Below the pieces are notes generated by a model. That model was not told the origin of the DNA, searched no databases, and was given only the letters and a program-made list of their open reading frames with translations. DNA of 64,000 bases from the NCBI GenBank assembly GCA_963776505.1, contig CAVZNH010000071.1, positions 1-64,000 on the forward strand, written 5' to 3'. Below are positions 1 through 8,534 of this stretch, one piece after another. Each line of letters begins with the position of its first letter. Within the stretch, counting starts at the first letter, position 1. A program made the position numbers and the translations under genes. The DNA comes from JAMXLO01 sp963776505. GTDB taxonomy: Bacteria; Pseudomonadota; Alphaproteobacteria; Acetobacterales; Acetobacteraceae.

Positions 1-1027
1 CCGCCGCCTCCGTCTCGTCGTTCGTCGCCAGCATGGTATTCGCCACCACGCCCGACTGCTCGCGGATGCGAACCTCGATCGCATCGGCCACGTCGTGGTG
101 ATCGCGCAGGAACTGCTTGGCGTTCTCGCGCCCCTGGCCGATCCGCTGGCTGTCGTAGCTGAACCAGGCGCCGGACTTCTCCACCACGCCCGCCTTCACG
201 CCGAGGTCGATCAGCTCGCCGACCTTGCTGATCCCTTCGCCGTACATGATGTCGAACTCGACCTGGCGGAACGGCGGCGCCAGCTTGTTCTTCACCACCT
301 TCACCCGCGTCTGGTTGCCCACCACCTCGTCGCGATCCTTGATCTGGCCGATGCGCCGGATCTCCATCCGCAGCGAGGCGTAGAACTTCAGCGCGTTGCC
401 GCCGGTGGTGGTCTCCGGGTTGCCGAACATCACGCCGATCTTCATGCGGATCTGGTTGAGGAAGATCAGCGTCGTGTTGCTGCGCGACACGCTGCCGGTG
501 AGCTTGCGCAGTGCCTGGCTCATCAGCCGCGCGTGCAGGCCCATGTGGCTGTCGCCCATCTCGCCTTCCAGCTCGGCGCGCGGCACCAGGGCGGCGACGC
601 TGTCGATCACCACCACGTCGATCGCGCCCGAGCGCACCAGCGTGTCGCAGATCTCCAGCGCCTGCTCGCCGGCATCCGGCTGGCTGATCAGCAGGTTGTC
701 CACATCGACGCCGAGCTTGCGGGCATAGATCGGGTCCAGCGCATGCTCGGCATCGATGAAGGCGCAGGTGCCGCCGCGCTTCTGCGCCTCGGCGATGGCG
801 TGCAGCGCCAGCGTGGTCTTGCCGGAGCTTTCCGGGCCGTAGATCTCCATGATCCGGCCGCGCGGCAGCCCGCCGATGCCCAGCGCCAGATCGAGCCCAA
901 GCGAGCCGGACGGGATGACCTCGATCTGCTCGTCGACGCCGCGCGCGCCCATGCGCATGATGGAGCCCTTGCCGAAGGCCCGCTCGATCTGCGCCATCGC
1001 GGCATCCAGCGCCTTGTTCTTTTCCAT
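1..1027 (-). CDS. recA: RecA recombinase, C-terminus cut by window edge
   Basis: RecA forms ATP-dependent filaments on single-stranded DNA for homologous recombination and SOS induction. The minus strand reads MEKNKALDAAMAQIERAFG from 1027. It continues through Walker A GPESSGKT (residues 64-71), FIDAEHALDP, a VVIDSVAALVP strand, the L2-loop stretch GNPETTTGGNALKFYASLR and VKVVKNKLAPPF. About 342 residues lie in the window, so only a short acidic tail is missing. GAGGAG ahead of the ATG is a good ribosome binding site. A long plus-strand open frame covering the gene is only its antisense shadow. Identification is secure. Confidence 0.98.
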   Translation of the reverse strand, partial: MEKNKALDAAMAQIERAFGKGSIMRMGARGVDEQIEVIPSGSLGLDLALGIGGLPRGRIMEIYGPESSGKTTLALHAIAEAQKRGGTCAFIDAEHALDPIYARKLGVDVDNLLISQPDAGEQALEICDTLVRSGAIDVVVIDSVAALVPRAELEGEMGDSHMGLHARLMSQALRKLTGSVSRSNTTLIFLNQIRMKIGVMFGNPETTTGGNALKFYASLRMEIRRIGQIKDRDEVVGNQTRVKVVKNKLAPPFRQVEFDIMYGEGISKVGELIDLGVKAGVVEKSGAWFSYDSQRIGQGRENAKQFLRDHHDVADAIEVRIREQSGVVANTMLATNDETEAA

Positions 1028-1112
1028 GCGAGGCTCCTCGTCTGCAACCTTCGATTTTAGGCGTCCGGAATTCTTCACGCATAGATTGCACCGTCCGGCC
1101 GCGCCAGCAAGC

Positions 1113-1127
1113 GAACAAAGTAGCAAC
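1113..1127 (-). promoter_or_regulatory. Candidate alphaproteobacterial LexA (SOS) box upstream of recA
   Basis: On the plus strand the sequence is GAACAAAGTAGCAAC, which is GAAC-N7-CAAC. Alphaproteobacterial LexA sites are known to follow GAAC-N7-GAAC (GTTC-N7-GTTC), so this has one mismatch. It lies about 90 bp upstream of the recA start, where an SOS operator is expected. The assignment is inferred from motif and position only. Confidence 0.45.
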
Positions 1128-1326
1128 ATATTGCCTGCCGGTTCGTCAAGCCACGGTTTGGCTTTGCCCACCAATTCCTTCACCGATAACGCAAGTCGCT
1201 GCAACGGAACTGTGCATCGGCCCCCCGCCAAATTAAGGGCCGGTTCATCAATTGCAGCTAGCGGATGGCATATGCCGCCGTCGGAACGGTTCCGTCGGTC
1301 CGGCCAACATGCAGCAGGAGGCAGTC

Positions 1327-1785
1327 ATGCTCGTTCGCGAATTGATGACCCAGAAGGTGGAATGGACAACCGCGGACACCACGCTCGCCACGGCAGCGCG
1401 CAGGATGCGCGACCTCAACATCGGCTGTCTTCCCGTCGGCGACGGCGACAGCTTTATCGGCATGCTCACTGAGAAGGACTTCACCGCCCGGGCAACCGCC
1501 GAGGGCTTGAACCCGACAACCACGACAGTCAGCCAGATCATGACCAGCGGCGTCACCTACGGCAATGAGGACGACAGCATCAAAGACGCATTGAGCACAA
1601 TGCGGCAGCGACACATCCACCATCTTCCGGTTCGCAACAGCTCGAACCTGGTGGTCGGCATTGTTTCCTTGTCCGACCTGGCCCTGAAAGGGCCGCAGAA
1701 CCTCTATCCGGACATCGCCAAGCTGGCATCGCAGAGTGCGGCTCTCAATCAGAGCCAGACGAGCTCCACGCGAAGGGCGAACTGA
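1327..1785 (+). CDS. Tandem CBS-domain protein
   Basis: A 152-residue protein made almost entirely of two CBS motifs. The first runs from LVRELMTQKVEWTTADTTL through LNIGCLPVGDGDSFIGMLTE. The second runs from VSQIMTSGVTYGNEDDSIKDAL through RHIHHLPVRNSSNLVVGIVS. CBS pairs (Bateman modules) bind adenosyl nucleotides and act as energy or redox sensors; stand-alone proteins of this kind have no fixed partner. I chose the ATG at 1327 because AGGAGG lies just upstream; an in-frame ATG at 1252 would add a non-conserved leader. It appears monocistronic and is followed by a strong hairpin. Confidence 0.85.
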   Translation: MLVRELMTQKVEWTTADTTLATAARRMRDLNIGCLPVGDGDSFIGMLTEKDFTARATAEGLNPTTTTVSQIMTSGVTYGNEDDSIKDALSTMRQRHIHHLPVRNSSNLVVGIVSLSDLALKGPQNLYPDIAKLASQSAALNQSQTSSTRRAN

Positions 1786-1799
1786 TCGGGCGCCACCAC

Positions 1800-1829
1800 G
1801 ATGGAGGGCCACCTCGGTGGCCCTCCATC
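1800..1829 (+). terminator. Hairpin terminator after the CBS gene
   Basis: A perfect stem of 13 bp (GATGGAGGGCCAC pairing with GTGGCCCTCCATC) closes a 4-base CTCG loop, 14 bp after the CBS stop codon. It has no clear T-tract, so it may be a weak or Rho-assisted terminator. Confidence 0.6.
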
Positions 1830-1921
1830 ATGGACGGGATTGACGGTGTTTCGCTCCGGTGCGGCTCGCCGCTTCCGCCGCCAAATGCTATGCCACGCGC
1901 GGAACGGCAGAGAGCAACCAA

Positions 1922-3078
1922 ATGGCCACCGGAGAGACCGATTTCGACATCGCAACCCTTCGCGCGCGCCGCACCAACAAGTGGCACAAATTCCCTGACG
2001 ACGTGCTGCCCGCCTGGGTCGCCGACATGGACTTCGGCGTCGCCCCGGCGATCTCCCAAGCTCTCGCCGCCTGGCCCGCAATCAGGAATACGGCTACGCC
2101 GCGCGCGAGGGTGCGCTGGCCGCAGCGTTCACCCGCCGCATGCAGCGCCGCTTCGACTGGCAGACCGATCCCGCCGACGCACACCCATCGGCGATCTGGT
2201 GCAGGCCAGCTTCTCCTCGGTGATGGCGTTCAGCGATCCGGGCGATGCGGTGCTGCTGCAGTTGCCATCCTATCCGCCGTTCATGGCCGCGATCAAAGAC
2301 ACCGGCCGCCGCCTGATCGCCAATCCAATGCGCGACAACGGCACGCGCTGGGTGCTCGATCTCGCCGCATACGAGGCCGAGCCCGATCCGCGCGCCCGTG
2401 TGCTGATCTTCTGCCATCCACAAAATCCCACCGGCCGCGCGTACAGCCGCGCGGAGCTCGATCAGGTGGCAGCGTTCGCCATACGCCACGACCTGATCGT
2501 GGTGTCTGACGAGATCCACGCCGACATCGTCTATCCCGGCAATACGCACATCCCGCTGGCGTCGCTGTCCCTGAGATCGCCGCCCGCACCATCACCATCA
2601 CCTCGGCCACCAAGAGCTTCAACATCCCCGCGCTGCGCACCGCCATAATGCATTTCGGCGCGCCCGCACTGAAGGAACGCTTCTTCGCGCGTATCCACGC
2701 GCGGCTGCTGGGCTCGCCTGGCGTCACCGGCGTTGATGCCACGATCGCCGCCTGGGATGACGGCCAGCCCTGGCTCGACGAGATCATGGCGCAGCTGCGC
2801 GCCAATCGCGACTGGCTGGCGCAGACCCTCGGCGCCGAACTGCCCGGCGTGACGATGCGGCTGCCGGAGGCAACGTATCTCGCCTGGCTCGACTGCTCCG
2901 CGCTGAAACTGCCGTGCCCGCCGGCCAGTTCTTCCTGGATCGCGCACGCGTCGGCCTGAATTTCGGCGAAACCTTCGGCCCGCAGTATTCCAATTACGCG
3001 CGCCTCAACTTCGCAACCCCGGCGCCGGTGCTGCGGGAAATCGTCGGCCGGATGGCCGAGGCGGTGCGACGGATCTAG
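1922..3078 (+). pseudogene. MalY/PatB-type PLP C-S lyase (aminotransferase fold), multiply frameshifted
   Basis: MalY/PatB enzymes are fold-type I PLP enzymes that cleave cystathionine and other C-S bonds. The pieces occur in order over three frames: start MATGETDFDIATLRARR, WVADMDFGVAP, then EYGYAAREGALAAAF, then VMAFSDPGDAVLLQLPSYPPF and CHPQNPTGR with SDEIHADIV, then the PLP-lysine motif TSATKSFNIP, then VGLNFGETFGPQYSNYARLNF. Frames change near 2072, 2178, 2571 and 2913. Each change fits one missing base, and 1157 nt plus 4 equals 387 codons. Real decay or base-calling error are both possible. The stop codon is the TA target of the adjacent IS630 plus the next G, so an original TAG stop would have been preserved. 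Confidence 0.8.
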
Positions 3079-4215
3079 TGCACTGACGCATTCTGCTGAT
3101 TCACAGTCGGAGAGCGGCGTGCAAATCTGTGTAGATGGCACAGACAGTATGCGTGTTGTTGAGTACGTCGGACAGAAGCCGGCTTGAGGCGATCGCATCG
3201 GATCGCAACCAGCCGCGCAAGTATATTGAACGGGCCCTGGTAGTGCTTGCTTCGGTGGAGCGCCGACCGGTGCGACGCGTGGCGACAGAAGTCGCCGTGA
3301 GTCGCCCGATGGTTTGGCGCTGGCAGCAGCGTTTCGCCGAGGAGGGGCCAGATGGGTTGCTGCGCGACAAGACGCGCAAGCCCGGTAAGCCTCCGATCCT
3401 GGCCGGGACAGTGGCGCGTGTGGTGGCGCTGACCTGTGGCGATCCGCCGGCTGGTGTCACGCACTGGACGGGTCGGGCGATGGCCAAGGTTGCCGGCATC
3501 TCGCTGCGCTCGGTGCAACGGATCTGGGATGCCCACCAACTCCAACCACACCGGGTACGCAGCTTCAAGCGCTCTCGCGATCCACGGTTTGCCGAGAAGA
3601 TGGCCGATGTCGTCGGCCTCTACCTCGATCCGCCTGCCCACGCGGTGGTGCTGTCGATCGACGAGAAGAGCCAGATCCAAGCGCTCGACCGCACGCAGCC
3701 GGGGCTGCCGCTCAAGCCCGGTCGCTGCGGCACCATGACACATGACTACAAGCGCCATGGCACGACGACGCTGTTCGCGGCACTGAATGTGCTGGAAGGC
3801 ACCGTGATCGGCCGCTGCATGCAGCGCCACCGGCATGAGGAGTTCATCCGCTTTCTCAATACCGTCGAGCGGGCGGTGCCAGCCGGCAGGATCATCGAGG
3901 CTGTCGTCGACAACTACGCCACCCACAAGCATCCGAAAGTGAAGGCCTGGCTCGCGCGGCATCCGCGCTGGACGTTCCACTTCACGCCGACATCTGGCTC
4001 CTGGCTGAATGCGGTAGAGACGTTCTTCTCTGCCCTCACGCGCCAGCGCATACGGCGCGGCAGCTTCCACTCCATCGTCAGCCTGCAAGCCGCAATCAAC
4101 TGCTATCTCAACGAGCGCAACGCACAGCCAAGGCCCTTCATCTGGACCGCGTCCGCCGCCTCCATCCTCGCCAAGCTTGCAAGGCTGCCTGTAGCGTCCG
4201 AATAAGTCAGAGCAC
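3078..4215 (+). mobile_element. IS630-family insertion sequence
   Basis: The ends form imperfect inverted repeats: left GTGCACTGACGCATTC, right (reverse complement) GTGCTCTGACTTATTC. Both are flanked by TA (3076-3077 and 4216-4217), the known IS630 target duplication, and both sit inside CTAG. The element contains one intact transposase gene. It lies at the last codon of the broken aminotransferase gene. Confidence 0.85.
3135..4205 (+). CDS. IS630-family transposase
   Basis: A 356-residue transposase with an N-terminal helix-turn-helix region (VERRPVRRVATEVAVSRPMVWR) and a C-terminal DDE domain. The catalytic Asp, Asp and Glu are in VVLSIDEKSQIQALDRTQP, VVDNYATHKHP and TPTSGSWLNAVETFF; the last is typical of IS630/Tc1-mariner enzymes. 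It is uninterrupted, so the element may be active. It cuts and pastes its own element into TA sites and has no host function. Confidence 0.93.
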   Translation: MAQTVCVLLSTSDRSRLEAIASDRNQPRKYIERALVVLASVERRPVRRVATEVAVSRPMVWRWQQRFAEEGPDGLLRDKTRKPGKPPILAGTVARVVALTCGDPPAGVTHWTGRAMAKVAGISLRSVQRIWDAHQLQPHRVRSFKRSRDPRFAEKMADVVGLYLDPPAHAVVLSIDEKSQIQALDRTQPGLPLKPGRCGTMTHDYKRHGTTTLFAALNVLEGTVIGRCMQRHRHEEFIRFLNTVERAVPAGRIIEAVVDNYATHKHPKVKAWLARHPRWTFHFTPTSGSWLNAVETFFSALTRQRIRRGSFHSIVSLQAAINCYLNERNAQPRPFIWTASAASILAKLARLPVASE

Positions 4216-4218
4216 TAG

Positions 4219-5719
4219 CACTACTGTGTCATAAATACCTTGCCCAATTCGACGCTGGTTTGTCAGGCATGGAGATTCTCACTCGTGGAGGCGGGGTGTG
4301 GGTCTCAGGTCCGGCAGAGCCAGCAGCAAATCACGGTTCTCGGCGTATGTCGAGGCACTGACGGCGGCGCTTGGACATGCTGACCGTGCCAAACCATTCC
4401 GGTCATATTGCACCGGGCTGTTGCTACCGGGCCCGCGGAAGAGCGTGGAACCGATGGCGGCGCGGATCGAGCCGGCACGGGTGCAGGCAGCGCACCAGTC
4501 GCTGCATCACCTGGTCGCCAATGCTGACTGGTCAGACGAGGCAGTGCTCACCGCTGTACGTGAGCGATTGCTGCCTGAGATCGAGAGGCATGGCGCCATC
4601 CGTGCCTGGATCGTTGACGACACAGGGTTTCCGAAGAAGGGAACTCATTCGGTCGGGGTGGCGCGGCAATATTGCGGTCAGCTCGGCAAGCAGGACAATT
4701 GTCAGGTTGCGGTCAGCCTATCGATCGCCAACACACATGCGAGCCTGCCAATTGCCTATCGACTGTATCTGCCAGAAGCCTGGGCGAATGATCCCATTCG
4801 ACGCAGCGAGGCTGGGGTCCCCGAGGCCGTCAGGTTCGAGACCAAACCACAGATCGCGCTCGGGCAGATCCGCGCTGCTCTGGCCGCCGGCATCCCGCCT
4901 GCTGTCGTCCTGACCGACGCAGGCTATGGTGTCGATACCGACTTCCGCGACGGCCTCACTGGCCTGCACCTGCTCTATGCTGTCGGCGTTCCATCCTCAA
5001 CCAGTGTCTGGACACCGGGAACTGCACCGCTGCCGCCAAAACGCTGGCGCGGCTTTGGCCGTCCACCTTCGCTGATCCGTCGCGATCCCGCACACAAGCC
5101 AGTTTCCATCAAGCAACTGGCGATGGAATTGCCGAAGCGAGCCTGGCGTCGGATCACCTGGCGCGAAGGCACCAACACCCCACTCGTCTCTCGCTTTGCT
5201 GCCGTGCGGGTCCGGCCCGCGCATCGCGATTACAACCGCACCAGCCCCAGACCCGAGGAATGGTGTCTGATCGAATGGCCAAAGGGCGAAGCGATGCCAA
5301 CCAAATACTGGCTCTCAACGCTGCCTGAAGATACCAGGCTCCGCGATCTGGTCGATTTGGCCAAGCTGCGCTGGCGGATCGAACGCGACTATCAGGAGCT
5401 GAAGCAGGAACTCGGCCTCGGCCACTACGAGGGTCGCGGCTGGCGCGGCTTTCACCATCACGCAACGCTCGCCATTGCCGCCTATGGATTCCTGCTCTCC
5501 GAGAGGGCGACGATTCCCCCCTCAGGACCACGCCGCCAAGCACCGATCCAAGCGCCTCCTCTACCCAGAGGTTACCGATCCCGCGGTTCCCCCCATTCGC
5601 CCTGAACGGCACGTCAGCAATTCAATCGCAACCGTTCAAATCATCATCGCCAGCGCACTTGTCCGCTCGCTACAACGATGCCCTTGCTGCCAACAGATTT
5701 CATTTATGACACAGTAGTA
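4219..5719 (+). mobile_element. IS701-family insertion sequence, copy A
   Basis: A 1501-bp element with terminal inverted repeats ACTACTGTGTCATAAAT, differing only at the outermost base. It is flanked on both sides by CTAG (4215-4218 and 5720-5723), which fits the 4-bp YTAR target of the IS701 family. Copy B (7021-8521) has the same length, lies in direct orientation, and differs at two positions that I could find (near 4328 and 4856). Confidence 0.9.
4298..5605 (+). CDS. IS701-family transposase (copy A), C-terminus in a +1 frame
   Basis: A 435-residue DDE transposase of the IS701 type. Visible motifs are AWIVDDTGFPKKGTHSVGVA (first Asp), AVVLTDAGYG (second Asp) and LRWRIERDYQELKQELGLGH (catalytic Glu, YREK-like region). 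A GTG start is used. The annotated frame ends at 5605 just after a run of six C. The +1 frame then continues PIRPERHVSNSIATVQ to a TAG at 5715-5717 inside the terminal repeat, and reads like the normal C-terminus of this family. Copy B has the same arrangement. It is either an extra C or a slippage site. Confidence 0.88.
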   Translation: MGLRSGRASSKSRFSAYVEALTAALGHADRAKPFRSYCTGLLLPGPRKSVEPMAARIEPARVQAAHQSLHHLVANADWSDEAVLTAVRERLLPEIERHGAIRAWIVDDTGFPKKGTHSVGVARQYCGQLGKQDNCQVAVSLSIANTHASLPIAYRLYLPEAWANDPIRRSEAGVPEAVRFETKPQIALGQIRAALAAGIPPAVVLTDAGYGVDTDFRDGLTGLHLLYAVGVPSSTSVWTPGTAPLPPKRWRGFGRPPSLIRRDPAHKPVSIKQLAMELPKRAWRRITWREGTNTPLVSRFAAVRVRPAHRDYNRTSPRPEEWCLIEWPKGEAMPTKYWLSTLPEDTRLRDLVDLAKLRWRIERDYQELKQELGLGHYEGRGWRGFHHHATLAIAAYGFLLSERATIPPSGPRRQAPIQAPPLPRGYRSRGSPHSP

Positions 5720-5723
5720 CTAG

Positions 5724-7016
5724 CAGTGTGCTGAAAAACCCCTTCCCTGCAATCGTGTGTGCATGATTCTCTGCGGCCGTTCAGACGATGAGGGAAGGCA
5801 GGATGCGCGGTATGTTCCGGGATCAGGGTGGGCTGTTTTCTTATGTATCGCCTGAGTCGCGTGTTCCGCCCGGGCATCCGTTGCGCAAGATACGCGGGCT
5901 GGTGCGCGATGTATTGGCCGAGCTGAGCCGGAGCTTTGCCCGGCTCTACGCGAGAGAGGGGCGACCGTCGGTGCCACCGGAGCAGTTGCTGAGCGCCCTG
6001 TTGATCCAGGTGCTGTATGGCATCCGCTCGGAGCGGCAACTGATGGAGCAACTGAACTACAACCTGCTGTATCGCTGGTTCGTCGGCCTGTCGCCGGACG
6101 ATTTGGTGTGGGATCCAACGACGTTCACCAAGAACCGCGAACGCCTGCAGGCCGGCGAGGTGTTTGAGAAGTTCATGACGCGGCTGCTCAATCATCCTCA
6201 GGTGAAGCCGCTGCTGTCGGACGAGCATTTCTCGGTGGACGGCACGTTGATCGAGGCCTGGGCCTCACAACGGAGCTTCCGCCCCAAGGACGGCAGTGAC
6301 GAGGACGGTTCGAACTTCCACGGGCAGACCCGCAAGAACGACACGCACCAAAGCACCACCGACCCTGACAGCCGGCTGTATCGCAAGGCGGCCGGTCGCG
6401 AGGCGAAGCTGTCTTATATGGGCCACGTCACCATGGAGAACCGTCACGGGCTGGCGGTGGCAGGCATGCTCAGCAAGGCCACTGGCACGGCCGAGCGGCG
6501 CGCCTCCGAGGCGATGCTGGCGGTCAGACGCAAGCTCGCCGGCCGTCGTATCACGGTGGGCGAGGACAAGGCCTACGACACGGCCGATCATGCGGCGAAG
6601 CTTCGCGCCGCCGATGTCACGCCGCACGTGACGCAGAACCACGGTCTGACCAAGACCGGCAGACGGCGGCGCAGCGCCATCGACGGACGGACAACCCGAC
6701 ACACGGGGTATGCGAAATCGCAATCACGGCGCGCGATGATCGAGTGCATCTTCGGCTGGGGCAAGCAGCATGGTACCCTGCGAAAAACCAAGCATCGCGG
6801 CATTCGCCGCGTCGCAGGGGACTTTCTGCTCAACCTCATTGCCTACAATCTGGTCCGCATTCCGAAACTCGTCTCTGCATAATGGCACCGCCAGTAGGAC
6901 AGCTCGCAATGACGCACCCAGCGGCGCTCCAGGCCCTCAGCACCGGGCCAGACAACCGACCATTCTCCCCCACACGACAGCATGGTAACGAAACTCAGGG
7001 GTTTTTCAGCAGACTG
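5724..7016 (+). mobile_element. IS5-like insertion sequence between the IS701 copies
   Basis: Ends are CAGTGTGCTGAAAAACCCC on the left and, reversed, CAGTCTGCTGAAAAACCCC on the right. CTAG flanks both sides (5720-5723 and 7017-7020), matching the YTAR target of the IS5 subgroup. The single transposase gene is intact. The element is bounded by two direct IS701 copies but carries no passenger gene. Confidence 0.85.
5788..6882 (+). CDS. IS5-family transposase (DUF772-type N-terminus)
   Basis: A 364-residue transposase with the typical opening FRDQGGLFSYVSPESRVPPG, the DUF772-like stretch PEQLLSALLIQVLYGIRSER and the first Asp in DEHFSVDGTLIEAWASQ. Later come GEDKAYDT (second Asp) and SQSRRAMIECIFGWGKQHG (catalytic Glu). 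The end, LLNLIAYNLVRIPKL, is standard for this group. An in-frame ATG at 5803 is closer to an AGG-rich ribosome binding site and may be the true start. Confidence 0.9.
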   Translation: MREGRMRGMFRDQGGLFSYVSPESRVPPGHPLRKIRGLVRDVLAELSRSFARLYAREGRPSVPPEQLLSALLIQVLYGIRSERQLMEQLNYNLLYRWFVGLSPDDLVWDPTTFTKNRERLQAGEVFEKFMTRLLNHPQVKPLLSDEHFSVDGTLIEAWASQRSFRPKDGSDEDGSNFHGQTRKNDTHQSTTDPDSRLYRKAAGREAKLSYMGHVTMENRHGLAVAGMLSKATGTAERRASEAMLAVRRKLAGRRITVGEDKAYDTADHAAKLRAADVTPHVTQNHGLTKTGRRRRSAIDGRTTRHTGYAKSQSRRAMIECIFGWGKQHGTLRKTKHRGIRRVAGDFLLNLIAYNLVRIPKLVSA

Positions 7017-7020
7017 CTAG

Positions 7021-8521
7021 TACTACTGTGTCATAAATACCTTGCCCAATTCGACGCTGGTTTGTCAGGCATGGAGATTCTCACTCGTGGAGGCGGGGTG
7101 TGGGTCTCAGGTCCGGCAGAGCCAGCAGCGAATCACGGTTCTCGGCGTATGTCGAGGCACTGACGGCGGCGCTTGGACATGCTGACCGTGCCAAACCATT
7201 CCGGTCATATTGCACCGGGCTGTTGCTACCGGGCCCGCGGAAGAGCGTGGAACCGATGGCGGCGCGGATCGAGCCGGCACGGGTGCAGGCAGCGCACCAG
7301 TCGCTGCATCACCTGGTCGCCAATGCTGACTGGTCAGACGAGGCAGTGCTCACCGCTGTACGTGAGCGATTGCTGCCTGAGATCGAGAGGCATGGCGCCA
7401 TCCGTGCCTGGATCGTTGACGACACAGGGTTTCCGAAGAAGGGAACTCATTCGGTCGGGGTGGCGCGGCAATATTGCGGTCAGCTCGGCAAGCAGGACAA
7501 TTGTCAGGTTGCGGTCAGCCTATCGATCGCCAACACACATGCGAGCCTGCCAATTGCCTATCGACTGTATCTGCCAGAAGCCTGGGCGAATGATCCCATT
7601 CGACGCAGCGAGGCTGGGGTCCCCGAGGCCGTCAGGTTCGAGACCAAACCACAGATAGCGCTCGGGCAGATCCGCGCTGCTCTGGCCGCCGGCATCCCGC
7701 CTGCTGTCGTCCTGACCGACGCAGGCTATGGTGTCGATACCGACTTCCGCGACGGCCTCACTGGCCTGCACCTGCTCTATGCTGTCGGCGTTCCATCCTC
7801 AACCAGTGTCTGGACACCGGGAACTGCACCGCTGCCGCCAAAACGCTGGCGCGGCTTTGGCCGTCCACCTTCGCTGATCCGTCGCGATCCCGCACACAAG
7901 CCAGTTTCCATCAAGCAACTGGCGATGGAATTGCCGAAGCGAGCCTGGCGTCGGATCACCTGGCGCGAAGGCACCAACACCCCACTCGTCTCTCGCTTTG
8001 CTGCCGTGCGGGTCCGGCCCGCGCATCGCGATTACAACCGCACCAGCCCCAGACCCGAGGAATGGTGTCTGATCGAATGGCCAAAGGGCGAAGCGATGCC
8101 AACCAAATACTGGCTCTCAACGCTGCCTGAAGATACCAGGCTCCGCGATCTGGTCGATTTGGCCAAGCTGCGCTGGCGGATCGAACGCGACTATCAGGAG
8201 CTGAAGCAGGAACTCGGCCTCGGCCACTACGAGGGTCGCGGCTGGCGCGGCTTTCACCATCACGCAACGCTCGCCATTGCCGCCTATGGATTCCTGCTCT
8301 CCGAGAGGGCGACGATTCCCCCCTCAGGACCACGCCGCCAAGCACCGATCCAAGCGCCTCCTCTACCCAGAGGTTACCGATCCCGCGGTTCCCCCCATTC
8401 GCCCTGAACGGCACGTCAGCAATTCAATCGCAACCGTTCAAATCATCATCGCCAGCGCACTTGTCCGCTCGCTACAACGATGCCCTTGCTGCCAACAGAT
8501 TTCATTTATGACACAGTAGTA
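7021..8521 (+). mobile_element. IS701-family insertion sequence, copy B
   Basis: A near-identical direct repeat of copy A (1501 bp) with the same terminal inverted repeats. CTAG precedes it (7017-7020), but the right flank is TCGAACG with no CTAG duplication. The right junction is therefore not a simple insertion scar and probably reflects a deletion or recombination next to the element. Confidence 0.88.
7100..8407 (+). CDS. IS701-family transposase (copy B), C-terminus in a +1 frame
   Basis: Identical to the copy A transposase apart from Glu for Lys at residue 11 and one silent change (ATC to ATA) near 7658. It has the same DDE motifs and the same C6 run at the frame break. The +1 frame extends to 8519 with the PERHVSNSIATVQ tail. 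Near-identity of the copies points to a recent duplication. Confidence 0.88.
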   Translation: MGLRSGRASSESRFSAYVEALTAALGHADRAKPFRSYCTGLLLPGPRKSVEPMAARIEPARVQAAHQSLHHLVANADWSDEAVLTAVRERLLPEIERHGAIRAWIVDDTGFPKKGTHSVGVARQYCGQLGKQDNCQVAVSLSIANTHASLPIAYRLYLPEAWANDPIRRSEAGVPEAVRFETKPQIALGQIRAALAAGIPPAVVLTDAGYGVDTDFRDGLTGLHLLYAVGVPSSTSVWTPGTAPLPPKRWRGFGRPPSLIRRDPAHKPVSIKQLAMELPKRAWRRITWREGTNTPLVSRFAAVRVRPAHRDYNRTSPRPEEWCLIEWPKGEAMPTKYWLSTLPEDTRLRDLVDLAKLRWRIERDYQELKQELGLGHYEGRGWRGFHHHATLAIAAYGFLLSERATIPPSGPRRQAPIQAPPLPRGYRSRGSPHSP

Positions 8522-8534
8522 TCGAACGCCGAGT

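Noticed and set aside
95..1060. A 321-residue plus-strand open frame over recA.
   Set aside because: It is the antisense shadow of recA; its composition is unnaturally rich in His, Ala and Leu, and the minus strand gives a complete RecA.
4219..8521. A composite transposon formed by two IS701 copies in direct orientation.
   Set aside because: The interior holds only another IS with its own CTAG flanks, and the right outer target duplication is missing. Serial insertion explains it without a passenger.
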